Shown here piece after piece: positions 42,161-52,915 of a DNA stretch of 64,000 nt. The notes beneath the pieces are model-generated. The model saw nothing but the letters and a program-made list of their open reading frames with translations, was not told where the DNA came from and made no database searches. The position numbers and the translations under genes were made by a program. The stretch comes from Macrosoma leucophasiata (lineage: Eukaryota > Arthropoda > Insecta > Lepidoptera > Hedylidae): positions 4,526,001-4,590,000 of the forward strand of contig JAWQUS010000023.1 in the NCBI GenBank assembly GCA_036365455.1. Direction: 5' to 3'. The stretch's first letter is position 1; the number at the start of each line of letters is the position of its first letter.

Positions 42161-42615
42161 TGAAAATCTCTATTTCTTGTAGAATTATCAGAATGTAGAA
42201 TTCACGATATACCTGTTGCTTAAAAATTAAGGTTCACTGTAATAATTTAATCTATTAAATACCTACGTGGTCATGTGAAAGTAATGACAGATACAACTTC
42301 GCATCATAGTATTAAATAATTAAAAATATTTAAAAAACCGGCTTTTATAATTTATTGTATTATTAACAACTTCATACACATATTCTTTACCTCATCTTTT
42401 AGTATACACACAACCTCTCATATAGGTATATACATACATTTACAACAACATTAGGAAAGATATTTTACAGATATATATTTTTTCTCTATATACTTAATAT
42501 TCCATATCTGATTCACCTTTTACGTATTAATTATATTTGTACGATATATGAAAAATTGCCATGATTCTTTCAAACACAGTATTTCAAACTATTCATATGT
42601 GTTTCATTTCAACAG

Positions 42616-42714
42616 GGTGTTCAAAGTGGCCTCAAAAAAGTCGGGCTGGCGATGCTCTCCTTGACGATACCGCTCGAGGACAAAAAGAAAGTCAGTAGGT
42701 CGTGTGGAGCATGA
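42616..42714 (+). CDS. candidate last coding exon, unrecognised gene (frame A)
   Basis: A polypyrimidine tract and CAG at 42613-42615 precede 32 codons starting GVQSGLKKVGLAMLSLTIPL and ending in DKKKVSRSCGA then TGA. The phase matches the exon at 23104-23193, giving a predicted 62-residue protein with a lysine-rich amphipathic C-terminal half. The family is unknown. A second frame opens inside this exon at 42699 and encodes a hydrophobic helix, so the true C terminus is uncertain. The downstream flank is a hAT-like MITE (42905-43043), and no clear AATAAA was found close by. Confidence 0.35.
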   Translation, partial: GVQSGLKKVGLAMLSLTIPLEDKKKVSRSCGA

Positions 42715-42791
42715 TCATAATTGTTTTTGTCATCATCCCCATCAGCATCATGGTTCTGATCAAATATAAGGATTTCAGTGTTTTGATTTAA
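42699..42791 (+). CDS. alternative C-terminal exon with transmembrane helix
   Basis: Directly after a CAGTAG sequence usable as a splice acceptor, a frame begins VVWSMIIIVFVIIPIS and continues IMVLIKYK to a TAA at 42789-42791. It contains about 19 consecutive mostly Ile/Val/Leu/Phe residues followed by basic residues, a typical single-pass anchor. Splicing from 23193 would be in phase and give 60 residues. It overlaps frame A of the same exon. Eight bases (42691-42698) separate the lysine cluster of frame A from this helix; without them the two would be read as one continuous segment. Confidence 0.3.
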   Translation, partial: VVWSMIIIVFVIIPISIMVLIKYKDFSVLI

Positions 42792-42904
42792 TTTATTAAC
42801 AACGGGAATTAGAACTAGTATATTACTTTGTGATTATTCTTATAGCAGTTTGGCAAAGTTGTTCTGAATCGAGTGTTTGTTTCATTTTAATACTATTCTA
42901 AGAT

Positions 42905-43043
42905 TCGGTTGCACCAAATTATTTGTTTAAGTTTATGTTAAATTATACATCCTTCTCTTACATTAAAAAAAATCCTTAAGATAGAGAAGGATGTAAAATT
43001 TTACACTAACTTTAACTTTAGCAAAAATTTTGGTACTACCGAA
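42905..43043. mobile_element. hAT-like MITE, family O
   Basis: The ends TCGGTTGCACCAAATT and AATTTTGGTACTACCGAA are inverted. The flanks TCTAAGAT and CCTAAGAT are 8-bp duplications with one mismatch. An internal inverted pair is centred on CATCCTTCTCT/AGAGAAGGATG. Confidence 0.75.
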
Positions 43044-43282
43044 CCTAAGATATTGTATAATATTTTGTATTTAAATTTTTTGATGACGTATTTTAGTGAA
43101 GGGAGAATGTAAGAAAAAATGTAATTGGGTAATCAATTGCAACAGGTGGTTTGGGACCAGTTGTAAGAAATACGTCCACGAAAGTAGATGAAACATGAGA
43201 CTAATGGCCGAATACTCAATCGTCACTTAATTTTAAGCACCTCTCAAATACGGTTCCGTAATAATTTATCTCAAAATATATC

Positions 43283-43393
43283 AACTAAGGTCTCAAGGGT
43301 GGCAACGCATCTGCATTTTAACTTCTGGTCTGTCATCACTTAACATCAATGTGAACTGTATGATTGTTAGCTACCTTCATTTCATAAAAAAAT
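43283..43393 (+). mobile_element. family A repeat, 3' third
   Basis: From CTAAGGTCTCAAGGGTGG to the A-tract, with a short deletion. Confidence 0.6.
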
Positions 43394-43394
43394 A

Positions 43395-43712
43395 GTCTAC
43401 CTCTGTCGTTTGCACGTGTTTTAGAGAGACAAAAGACTTAAAAGTCCCACTTAGTAACGCTTTAATATTTAATTTTGGTTGAAGTCATTCAGATTTCGTA
43501 GGAGATCAAGAGGAAATGAAATATACTAGCGATATTATACCTCTTATCATAATTTTATTTAATTGTGAAAATCAAACACGTAGTTGACGATTAATAAAAT
43601 TAGAAGCAAGAGACACAAGCCAAAAAAGTTTCCAAAACATTGTTTTGTGATGTTCTCTATCTATATTCATATTCTTTAATTGAAAACTTATGAAACTAAT
43701 TAGTCGTTCAGA
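43395..43712. other. unassigned sequence
   Basis: Between a family A fragment and a family T copy; no features seen. Confidence 0.4.
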
Positions 43713-44096
43713 GTTTTTTTTGGCGGGAACCTGGAAAGATGCGTGTGCGGCTCTTATTTTATTTTGTTTTCTTGGTGTATTTTTGAGTTATGTTAAATAA
43801 AGTTGGTGGCATTTTGTTTGATATATTAGGTTTATTACAGTGCCCGTGTAAAATGAAATAGAATAACAGTGCGAAAACATGGCCTATCAGGTTGTCTACA
43901 AAACTTCACTGTAAATGTTCTGGTAAAGTAGCCATCGCTTTACTCGAATTACTGACAGTGACTCACTTGACTGACATAATAATTAATTAACTGACTGACT
44001 GATTCTAACTTTAACGCTGCTTTTATACAAATACGAAATATCGTTTTAATTGACAGTGACAATATACATTATAGCGATGCCATTTTAAATAAAAAA
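43713..44096 (+). repeat. family T repeat, copy 2
   Basis: A complete-looking copy of about 384 bp runs from TTTTGGCGGGAA to an A-run after GCGATGCCAT. No terminal inverted repeat was found. The terminal A-tract is compatible with retroposition. Confidence 0.75.
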
Positions 44097-44414
44097 AAAA
44101 GTCGTTCCGAAAAATATTTTTTGAAAAATTGTTCTTTTCCTGAACAATTGTACTGAAAAAAGTTGTAAAAACGAAGGAACGAACCTAATAACGCATTGTA
44201 CATCAAATATGAACCCATTTTGGCTTCATCTTAGACTAGAAGTGCACAATAAATATTGATGGACACTTCTATGAGGTGAAATAAAAGTAGGTACCTGAGT
44301 TTTCCCGCTCATTGCGATATAGCAGTCTACATAAAATGAAATTGCGCATTTCATACTGTTGTTTCGGGCAATTTTGTTTTCCTTTCAATTCTAAACCGAA
44401 TACAAGCACTGTAA

Positions 44415-44673
44415 TCTATCTATATATATAAAAATCAATTGTTGTTCGTAAGTCTCGCTAAAACTGGAGAACGACTTGACCGATTTGGCTAATTTTGGTT
44501 TTGAATGATGTTTGGAAGTCCAGGGAAGGTTTAAAAGGTAATAAAATATGAAGGAATTGAAGGGAAACAGTAAAAACAACAATTTTATTTTCACATACAA
44601 TTAGTCCGTATCTATCAAACCTTTGACACATTATTTCATTGTGAAGCAATACGAAGTTTGCCGGGACAGCTAG
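44415..44673 (+). mobile_element. Helitron-like non-autonomous element
   Basis: Starts TCTATCTATATATATAAAAA (5' TC) and ends GTTTGCCGGGACAGCTAG before T. Inner AGTCTCGCTAAAACTGGAGA and GACCGATTTGGCTAATTTTG are conserved blocks of this widespread arthropod repeat. At 259 bp it is probably complete. Confidence 0.6.
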
Positions 44674-44674
44674 T

Positions 44675-45615
44675 TTTCTATATATTTCCCTACATTGTGT
44701 AAAGTTTTGATTGATCTCTACATTTATTTGTTTTGCAAAGCTATTTGAACATTTTAATGAAGATATTTTCATCGAAATAGGGACATCATGATATCATAAT
44801 CATCACTATTATGTTATTTGAGCCCCTATGCGTGTTCAATGTTTCCCCAAGGACACCTGTGGCATGAATATCCAAATGTGTTGATTAGCCCACCTCTTTC
44901 CCACTTACAGAGTTTTGTGTAGGAAAGAGAAAGATGCGCTGTCGTCCCTGAAATATTACGTCAGTGAGTATGTTTTGGTTTCCTTCTAATATTTGTCTTT
45001 GACCGTGTTACTAATTTTCATTTGTACTAAATTGTTTCGGTTTTTGGGACGACTTTCATATACCTATGTTTGTTTTGTTTGTTTAATTGTATATTTTGTG
45101 TAACTTTTGATTGTTTGATGTGTATTTTAGTGTTTGTTACTGGAATTTAGTTAGCACTTTTGCTTTATAAATGAATTATTTATAGAATGGTCGATGTTCT
45201 TCGGACTCGCAAAGGATGCAGGGATGTCATCATGAATTATGGAGTATTTACGCACATGACATATTTATTATAATGTATTGTTATTATATGCGGGTTTAAA
45301 CTTGTCAATGGTGTTCTTATTTGAGTTATTTCTACTTATAACTCCATTATAACAGGCACCGTATATTGTCAAAATCGCAATTTGTACACAAATAAAAAAA
45401 AAGTTTTATTCCTTATATTTTATTTATGCAGCATACTCCATCTTTTGTATCCGACATCTTACATCTTACTAAAGATCGGATGAAATAAAAATATGCAATC
45501 CTCGTGGATGCTTTGGAAGTTTTGGGACACCTAAAACATGTGTAACCGTTCCATCTGCCCGCGCATCAGTGGGACCACTTCACCAGCCGCCTCAGGCCGC
45601 TAGAGGTCGCCGCGC
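44675..45615. other. unassigned AT-rich sequence
   Basis: No supported exon or repeat. Confidence 0.4.
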
Positions 45616-45618
45616 CTA

Positions 45619-45800
45619 CCTTATAGTAGTACCTAACACACGTCCGGATTTGGTACGTAGCGGACCGCGGATTCTGTCCGCTCCAAACAAAATCTGGCCG
45701 TGTGTAGAGGAGTCCGGCGGACATATTATCAAGTCCGATGCGGTCCGCTCGCTTGGATTTGGTCGGCGGATTCGGTACGGACGCGTGTTACTACTAAGGG
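45619..45800. repeat. GC-rich MITE-like element
   Basis: CTTATAGTAGTACCTAACACACGTCC and its rough inverse GGACGCGTGTTACTACTAAG bound a GC-rich interior of repeated GCGGACCGC/GTCCGC blocks. The ORFs on it are by-products of the base composition. Confidence 0.5.
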
Positions 45801-46198
45801 CCTAGTCACCGACCTTGCGGGATGGCCAGGCCTTAGGAGGTTCAACTGTCGATCTAATTGCCGCTTGGTGATTACGCTCGGACAATACGACCATGGCGAA
45901 TTTCATATCGTAAGTGAAGCTGCGGGACGGAGCTTGTTATTTATATAATTAGATTCCCATCACCGTGCCAATTATCAAGACATTCTTTTTGAGAAAATTG
46001 TGGCGTAGGTGTTTAACACGTGTGCTACAGTAAGCTATTAATAATTTAAGTGCCTAAATCTTAATGAAATAATTAGCCATTAAATTAATATTTTCTTTGA
46101 CTATGTAAATCAAAGCTTTTCTTCATTGATCTCTCTATTGCCATAAAAGGTATTTTAAGACGGAAGAGAACATGTAGATTAGAATAGATTAGAATTGA

Positions 46199-46440
46199 CT
46201 GATGGTAGATTTCCAGTGCAGGAGCCCGAGGGCGTAGATTACCCAATCTATCTGCCGGCAGTAATGTTCGCCAGTGTATCGTGTTCCGCTTGGATGGTAA
46301 TGTATGACCCCGTGATAAGTACCACAGAGACATTACAACTTAAGTCTTACGGGTGGCAACGCATCTGGTTTTACCTCTGGTTTTTGTGTAGATCTCGATA
46401 GGCTGCAGTCATCACTTAACATCAGTGTGAGCTGTATGTA
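46199..46440 (+). mobile_element. family A repeat, diverged
   Basis: It lacks only the last ~30 bp. A second copy in opposite orientation follows with no gap. Confidence 0.65.
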
Positions 46441-46724
46441 TTTTTTTAATGTAATAAAAGTGACAAACAAGCATGCAGTTCACATTGATGTTAAGTGATT
46501 ACTGCAGCCTATAGACACTTACACAGAGACCAAGGTCCAAATGCAGATGCGTTACCACTTCTGAGGCCTAAGGTGTTATGCTTCTGTGCCGGAAATTACA
46601 GGGCCGTATATTACCACCTGACCGGAACACGATAGTGCTGAACACTACCATGTAGCGGCTAGTATATTAGATAATGCGGTGGTGCCTACGCCCGCGAGCT
46701 CCGTCACTGGAGCTCTACCACCAG
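46441..46724 (-). mobile_element. family A repeat, near full length, inverted neighbour
   Basis: Begins with the T-run at the point where the preceding plus-strand copy stops, giving a tail-to-tail pair. Confidence 0.8.
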
Positions 46725-46825
46725 TGAAAAGCCCAGTTCTTTGCCATCTTATTGACAAAAAAAAATTCAAACCCGTCTTCTTGATGAATTACCCGAAAGA
46801 GACGAGTCGACACTTGACAATGATG

Positions 46826-46970
46826 AGGCAAGGGCGTAAGCATCACCGCATTACCTAATCGACTTGCCGCTAAATGGTAGTATAACCGCTATCTTGCTCC
46901 AGTCAGCCCCATACACAGCCCCGTAATTTCCGGCACAGAGGCATAACGGCTTAGGCCTCAGGAGCAACAT
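46826..46970 (+). mobile_element. family A repeat, 5' half
   Basis: The AGGGCGTAAGCATCACCGCA block through TTAGGCCTCAGGAG is present and the 3' half is lost. Confidence 0.55.
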
Positions 46971-47060
46971 ATAGAAACGTACATGGAAACTTGATTTTTA
47001 TAGGCTACAGTATTGATTTACCATTAACACACACTCCAATTTTATTTATTTGTATATAGT

Positions 47061-47096
47061 TTTCTAGTTTCACTCGCGTGAGTTATTGCGAAATAT
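47061..47096 (+). mobile_element. family K SINE, tail fragment
   Basis: Only the CACTCGCGTGAGTTATTGCG end of the family is recognisable. Confidence 0.35.
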
Positions 47097-47150
47097 TAAA
47101 ACTTTGACAAAAACGAAATTTCTTATTTTATTTTTAATTTTATGTACTTA

Positions 47151-47591
47151 GGGGGCGTCCATAAATTACGTGAGATGTTTAAGGGGAGGAGGGGGTCGAG
47201 ACAAATCTCATCTAATCTTACGTTGGGGAGGAAGGGGGTCTCGGGAAATATCACGCATTTTTTTTCATTTAGTAGATGTTATTTTTTTAATCGCAATCGT
47301 TTCGATTTTCGTACTCTATTGCTTAATCTTCATCACACTTATAGCCATCAGCAATATTAATTACTTGTTTTAACTAGTTGTAAATAAAAGTAAGTAGGTA
47401 CCTCCGAAGCATTTTTTTTCTTTTTTAATAAAAATCCAAAGCGCTTACATAGGTACCTATTTTTTGAAAAATCTCATGTGAGATTGGGGGACGGGGGAGG
47501 GGGTTGAATAAAATCTGACGACCTCTCACCAGGGGGGAGGTAGGGACAGAAAATAAAAAAAACCCACCTCACGTAATTTATGGACGCCTCC
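47151..47591. mobile_element. DNA element with 25-bp terminal inverted repeats
   Basis: The ends GGGGGCGTCCATAAATTACG and its counterpart CGTAATTTATGGACGCCTCC match with two differences over 25 bp, flanked by TTA. Sub-terminal G-rich tracts follow each end. No transposase is present. The 3-bp duplication suggests PIF/Harbinger, but the superfamily is not certain. Confidence 0.85.
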
Positions 47592-47594
47592 TTA

Positions 47595-48200
47595 CCATGC
47601 AAAAAACTACGTTAAACAAAGTCAGTTAAATGGCGCTGCAAAATATCACACGGTAACACTAATGTTGACACATGATCGATAAATATTGTTCTTGTCGCCT
47701 GTTGTGTTGTGACGGTGACAAATTTATATTGCGCAATATCTCATGGTCATTAAAACGGTAATGTATGTATGTACAAATAGCACAACATTGCGTTACCTTA
47801 CTAAGTGATAATTTTATTGATCCTTACAAATCATACTAAAAATACGGGTACATTTACACCCAAGGCAATTGAAAGAAAAGCAAGAAAAAACAAATTTATT
47901 TGGACAAAATTCCAAACATAAAAAAGAGCAGTAATAATTATAATGATAAAAATACTTAGGTGAATACAAAATGAAAAAAAAGGGATGACATTGGAAAAAT
48001 TGCCCAAAAATGTTCCCAATCCAACATTGTGTCGGATTAAAAACCCAGCGCTGGTATTATGTTGGGGCCTTACCTTGTGACACTAATTCGAAGCCTAATG
48101 AAAAAAAAAATGCTCTTATAGATTTGTCTCATGTCTATCTGTCTGTCCGTCCATCCGTAAGTCACAGCCACTTCATTACTCCAGCCGAAATATAAGAGAA
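47595..48200. other. unassigned AT-rich sequence
   Basis: ORFs on both strands are A/T-driven. A short TGTCTGTCCGTCC motif at 48138-48152 may be a family P remnant. Confidence 0.4.
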
Positions 48201-48202
48201 TA

Positions 48203-48612
48203 GTGATCGCTCACTATGGGCCTCATAAGAAGGCTCAAGGTCACTCAGAGAGCAATGGAGAGGGTATGCTCGGAGTTTCTCTTCGAGATCTAATGACGAA
48301 CTCGAACAACAGAAATGAGGAGATCCGCATGAGAACTGAACCGACATAGCTCAGCGAATAGCGAGACTCAAGTGGCCGTGGGCAGGGCGCATAGCTCGTT
48401 AAACTGACGGCCGTTGGGGCAGAACAGTTCTAGAGTGGCGACCACGGAAAACGAAGCGTAGGCAGGCCTCCCACAAGATGGACCGACGACCTGGTGAAGG
48501 TCGCTAGCAATCGCTGGATGAAGGCAGCCCAGGACAGTTCGTTGTGACAATCTTTGGGGGAGGCCTTTGTTCAGCAGTGGACGTCTTTTGGCTGAAATTA
48601 TGATGATGATGA
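48203..48612 (+). pseudogene. RTE-type LINE C-terminal fragment with (TGA)n tail
   Basis: Has the same order of blocks (TATGGGCCTCATAAGAAGG, CAATGGAGAGGGTATGC, GACGACCTGGTGAAGGTC, CAGCAGTGGACGTC) with indels that break the frame. It ends ATGATGATGATG. Confidence 0.8.
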
Positions 48613-48989
48613 CCCATCACTCCCCCATGAAAGGCAGTTGAATAAACTTCAATAAGCGTTTGTACCGAATTTCAGCCGAATGCCCGGGGTATGACGGGGC
48701 GCCCGGGTTACGGGGGCCCCGTCACACCCCGGGCCACTGGCCCCCAATTTTACCCATTTGAGTACCAAGTCCATTACAATAAACAATGTAAGAAGCGACG
48801 GCAGCGTTGCCAACCGTACGATAATTATGGGAGCGCATAAAGGTTATGGAGGAAAATGTCCTTTTTTGGTCGCGCGGCCTTCTGAACTTGTATTTGGACC
48901 AAATGGATGAATGAATGGAAGAGAATCTTAGGGTAAGATTGACAGGCCGCACCACGACTTTATTTTCAGCAAAATACGCTTAGAACTGT

Positions 48990-49221
48990 TAAAACTCACG
49001 CTACTGACAGTCATATGCGTGCGACATACACGCACACTACAAAAATCGTCTATTACTACGAAACTCACACCTTGACTTTAACAAAAAACAGAAACAATTT
49101 CACGCACACATTTAAACATCTAGGCGACAGGTATAAGCCTATTTTGACAGAGGGGAAAGCCTGCATATGGCTACTCCCCTCCAGTCCGCGCGCCCGCGGC
49201 CGGTGGCCCGTGTTGCGCTAT
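48990..49221. mobile_element. family N MITE, copy 2 (one end)
   Basis: Inverted relative to copy 1. It shares GTAGTAATAGACGATTTTTG, GCGACATACACGCACAC (as complement) and CATATGGCTACTCCCCTCC, ending GTTGCGCTAT. Confidence 0.65.
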
Positions 49222-49596
49222 GCAATGGTATGACCACTATTTTTCCGTTGACTGCCTGCACAATGGATAGTGGAGTCGCCACTTTTTACAAAAAAAAAGT
49301 AAAAGTGGCTTACCGTTGCAACTTCAACCACATTAAAAATGCCTGTATAAATGATTGTACTCGGGCATATCGATAAAATTCGATTTGTACGCTCTTTGTC
49401 CCCCACCCCTTTTATGAAAGGGTGTGTTGCCGACTAAGTGGCGCTAAATGGCGTTTTCAGAGGCACTCGTAAAAGCCTTTCGGAGTCGCTACGTTTGAGC
49501 GCCATATTGAAAATTTTTCATTTTAATGCACGTGCGTTTGAATGGAGTTTGATTGTGAATTCGATTCGACTTGTGAAATAAATAAAAGTAAAACGT

Positions 49597-49929
49597 AAAC
49601 GTAACTTCACGACTGTAATCCCCGAACGGGTAGGCAGAGGTAAATGCATGCATTCAAGCATACATGCAAACACCCACGATTCGCCGGTTACGTTTTGGCC
49701 CCTGTAACAGATGGCCAGCCTGTTGACATCTCCGGGCACATTAACAAACTTCGAGGTACTGGGAAATTTCCAGAAATTGGAAAAATATTAATAGAACCAG
49801 AGATAAAGGACTTTACACCATTATCTCTGATAACCCCCTACCCGGGAATCGAACCCAGGACCTCAGCGTAGTAGTCTGCGTAGTAGTCAGCGTAGTAGTG
49901 GCCTGCTACCACTAGGCTGCCGAGGCAGT
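49597..49929 (-). mobile_element. family B tRNA-derived SINE with anticodon-arm triplication
   Basis: Full length, flanked by AAGTAAAA-type direct repeats. In the tRNA-like head a segment reading AGCGTAGTAGT is present three times (49864-49900), lengthening the head by about 25 bp. Confidence 0.87.
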
Positions 49930-50067
49930 TAAGTAAAAGTAAAAGTAACTTTATATGATGGTAATATTTTTTGGTTTGATTTCTTTTTCTTTTCAATTGA
50001 TATTGATGTAATGTATGTGGGTGTGTATGTGTAAGTGGGTTGTGTGTTCAACATATTTTTTTTTGTC

Positions 50068-50262
50068 TGTCTGTTTGTTTGTTCCGGCTAATCTCTGGAA
50101 CGACTTTACCGATTTAGACGAGACTTTTACTGGCAGATAATTGATGTAATGATGGTTAACTAAGGTACTTGTATTTTAAAATAATACTAGCATTGCGCGC
50201 GATCACCTCCAATAACTTTTTGTCAATTTCTACGCGAACGAAGTCGCGGGCATAGCTAGTGA
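50068..50262 (+). mobile_element. Helitron-like 3' portion
   Basis: TGTCTGTCTG tract, GGCTAATCTCTGGAACGACT, and the end GAAGTCGCGGGCATAGCTAG before T. Confidence 0.5.
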
Positions 50263-50273
50263 TGAAAAAAAAT

Positions 50274-50490
50274 TGACGACCCGGTTGGTTCTGAGATGAC
50301 CGTTTGATTCGAAGGGTCGCGGGTTCGATCCCCGCACTGGAACAAATTTTGGATGGCCTACAGATATTTGTTTCGGGTCCGGGTGTTTGTGTATGTGTTG
50401 TTTGTATATAACGGCACCCACGACACAGGTTTATACCTACTGTGGGGCTGTGAGTGTAAGCGTATTTTATTATTTTATTATTAATATTAA
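50274..50490 (+). mobile_element. family L tRNA-headed SINE
   Basis: A tRNA-like region with box B GGTTCGATCCCCGCACTGG is followed by a body containing ACGGCACCCACGACACAGG and an AT-rich (TATT)n end. Part of the same body is found inverted around 7810-8425. Confidence 0.7.
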
Positions 50491-50954
50491 AATGGCCCCT
50501 TAAAATATAGATACTGGACGTAGTATTACGTATTATTACATATTCCCTGATACTGGCAAAAAATTACAATGTAAATAAATGTACCACTAATGTTTCAAGT
50601 GTAACCCATATATTTTGGGTTAGACTTATCTAAATACATGTAGGTATCATACATTATAGGTTGGGTTGGTAGTCATTGCTTATTCATAGTATTCATGAAC
50701 GTGAACGCAATGGATAAAACATTATCTTCCTATATTGATGATATTAATTCAGTTTCGTTTAAGCCTAATTGGAATGTTACTAAAGTAAATATCATTAGGC
50801 GTATAAAACATACCTGATTTAAAACAAAAGAAATTATGGGTTGTTTTACATACAATATTTTTATAAAATTACGTTTCAATGTAATGAAGATGTATGATAA
50901 AAGTTTTGTGAGAATGAGAGTATCTAACGGTGTAAAAATGAAAAAAAAAAAAAA

Positions 50955-51510
50955 ACCGGTCAAGTGCGTGTCGGGCCACGCGCAGTGTAGGGTTCCGTAT
51001 TTAAGTACAGAGTAAGAAATAATATAATGAAAAGGCCAACGTAAGTGTGATAGTTTTCATTTTAATAGCTACTATTGCATATACTATATTGAATTTCTTA
51101 CAACAACCGTTTAGTTGGTAGGTGGGGAACACACCTGACTCTAACGAAAAAATTTGCACTTTAAAGCTTAATAAGTCATGACCAGTTAACTAAATGGAAA
51201 AATAGTGTTCGGACATCCATGATATTTTTGAAAGACCTATCCAACAATATCCCAAACTAAATGGATATCGAAAATAAAAAAAAATCGGGGAAGTTACCCT
51301 AAATTTAAATATTTTTTCTTTTTTTTATTCTACCACTTTGTCGGCGTGATTAAAGTGTGCTCTTGTGCCAAATTTCAAGTCACTAGTACCAATAGTTTTT
51401 CTGTCTGTCTGTCTGTCCGTCCGTCCGCTAAACTGTAGACAGAGAGACAGACATACGGACATGGCAAAGCTACGAATATAAGGGTTCCTTGTTTACTACG
51501 GAACCCTAAA
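50955..51510 (+). repeat. family P repeat, long copy with inverted ends
   Basis: Starts ACCGGTCAAGTGCGTGTCGG with TAGGGTTCCGTA, and ends TACTACGGAACCCTAAAAA. The GGGTTCCGTA/TACGGAACCC ends are inverted. Internal TGTC/TCCG tandem units lie at 51400-51428. No coding capacity was recognised. Confidence 0.65.
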
Positions 51511-51511
51511 A

Positions 51512-51812
51512 AGGCATGCTCCGATGGTTTGGGAATATAGAAAGAATGTTGAATCAACGAATGACTAAACAGATATACAATGCGAATGTGGATGGTTACA
51601 GAGGCCCAGGAAGACCAAGACTGACCTACCATGACCGAATAGGTCGAGGACTGTCTGATGGTGGGGACAGGCTTAGGAATCGGCGTGCTTGTATGAAGAG
51701 AATGTTGAATGTATATGAGGCACGGGAGGTGTATCAGGACCGGGATACCTGGCGCTCCACACTCTCTGCCTACCCCGTTAGGGACCTGGCGTGAGGGTAC
51801 ATACATATACAT
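51512..51812 (+). pseudogene. LINE family E C-terminal fragment with (ACAT)n tail
   Basis: Open for about 92 codons: LRWFGNIERML, MTKQIYNANVDG, RGPGRPRLTYHDRIG, RRACMKRMLNVYEAREVYQD, and ending STLSAYPVRDLA. It is an RTE-like C terminus, different from the FADD copy family. The tail is GAGGGTACATACATATACAT. The reverse transcriptase core is missing. Confidence 0.8.
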
Positions 51813-52159
51813 TTCAATGTGTTTGTGTATTAAAGGTGATAAACATGCTCAGTACTATAATATACATTCTTTAGACTGTGGTATTATTGTGTGCAGGCTA
51901 GATGATAATGTACATAGATGCTCTAATTCTTGCAACGAAAATACAGTTTAGGCCTCAGGAATGTTATGGCAATGCAACATCTAGTTATTTTGCAGATGTT
52001 TGTAGTCTGCAGTAATCGCTTACATCTGCATGAACAGTACGTGTGTCATTTTTATAACAAAACGATACAGGTAGTCATTCACTGACTCGCATAAAATATC
52101 AAATAATGGACCATTCAATTTTTTTTTTTAAATTGGATAAAATTAACTGTTCTTTTCTA

Positions 52160-52574
52160 ATCTATACCAATACTCGTAGATAAAGCTGAAGAGTTTGTTT
52201 GTTTGTTTGCTTGAACGCGCTAATCTCAAGAACTACTGGTCCGATCTGAAAAATTCTTTTAGTGTTAGATAGCCCGTTTATCGAGAAAGGCTTTAGGCTT
52301 TATAACATCACGCTAAGATGAATAGTAGGTAACATTGCACCCGCGCGAAGCCGGGGCGGTCCGCTAGCTAAGTATAAAGTTGAAGAGTTTGTATGTTTGT
52401 TTGCTTGCTTGAACGCGCTAATCGCACAAACTGCTGATCCGATTTGAAAAATTTCTTTAAGTGTCACATAGTCCATTCATCGAGAAAGGCTTTAGGCTTT
52501 ATAACATCACGTTAAGATGAATTGGAGAGGGTATTTAACATTGCATCCGCGCGAAGCCGGGACGGACCGCTAGT
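52160..52574 (+). mobile_element. two tandem Helitron-like copies
   Basis: Copy one (52160-52366) starts CTATACCAATACTCG and ends GCGGTCCGCTAG. Copy two (about 52367-52574) repeats GTTGAAGAGTTTG...GACGGACCGCTAG. The copies are about 85% alike. The second lacks the 5' terminus, so this may be a tandem amplification from one locus. Confidence 0.6.
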
Positions 52575-52915
52575 AGTGAATATTTCTATAAAAGGAACAG
52601 TTACGTGTACCTAATCTAGATTCAAATATGAAACAACTGTAAGCCGAAAATAGGCCATAATTACTCATGTATGTCAAATGGCTAATGTTGTATTAACGTA
52701 GCCCTGAAAGATTACTCAACATATATTTACATGGTGCGATAACTAAAAATTGTCGCAACTGGAAATTTATATGATACCTACTATCTCATTTGGTATGAAG
52801 ACTTTTAAGTATTTTTGAGACATTTATAGCTCAAAAAGAAATACCTAGATACAAGGGCGACTCTAGAGGGGAGAGCATGGCTATAAGCTTTGAAGTAAAT
52901 TGTACTGTATTTTAT

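Noticed and set aside
51375..51812. 145-codon ORF on the minus strand
   Set aside because: It is the antisense of the LINE family E coding fragment and of a family P repeat, so not a gene.
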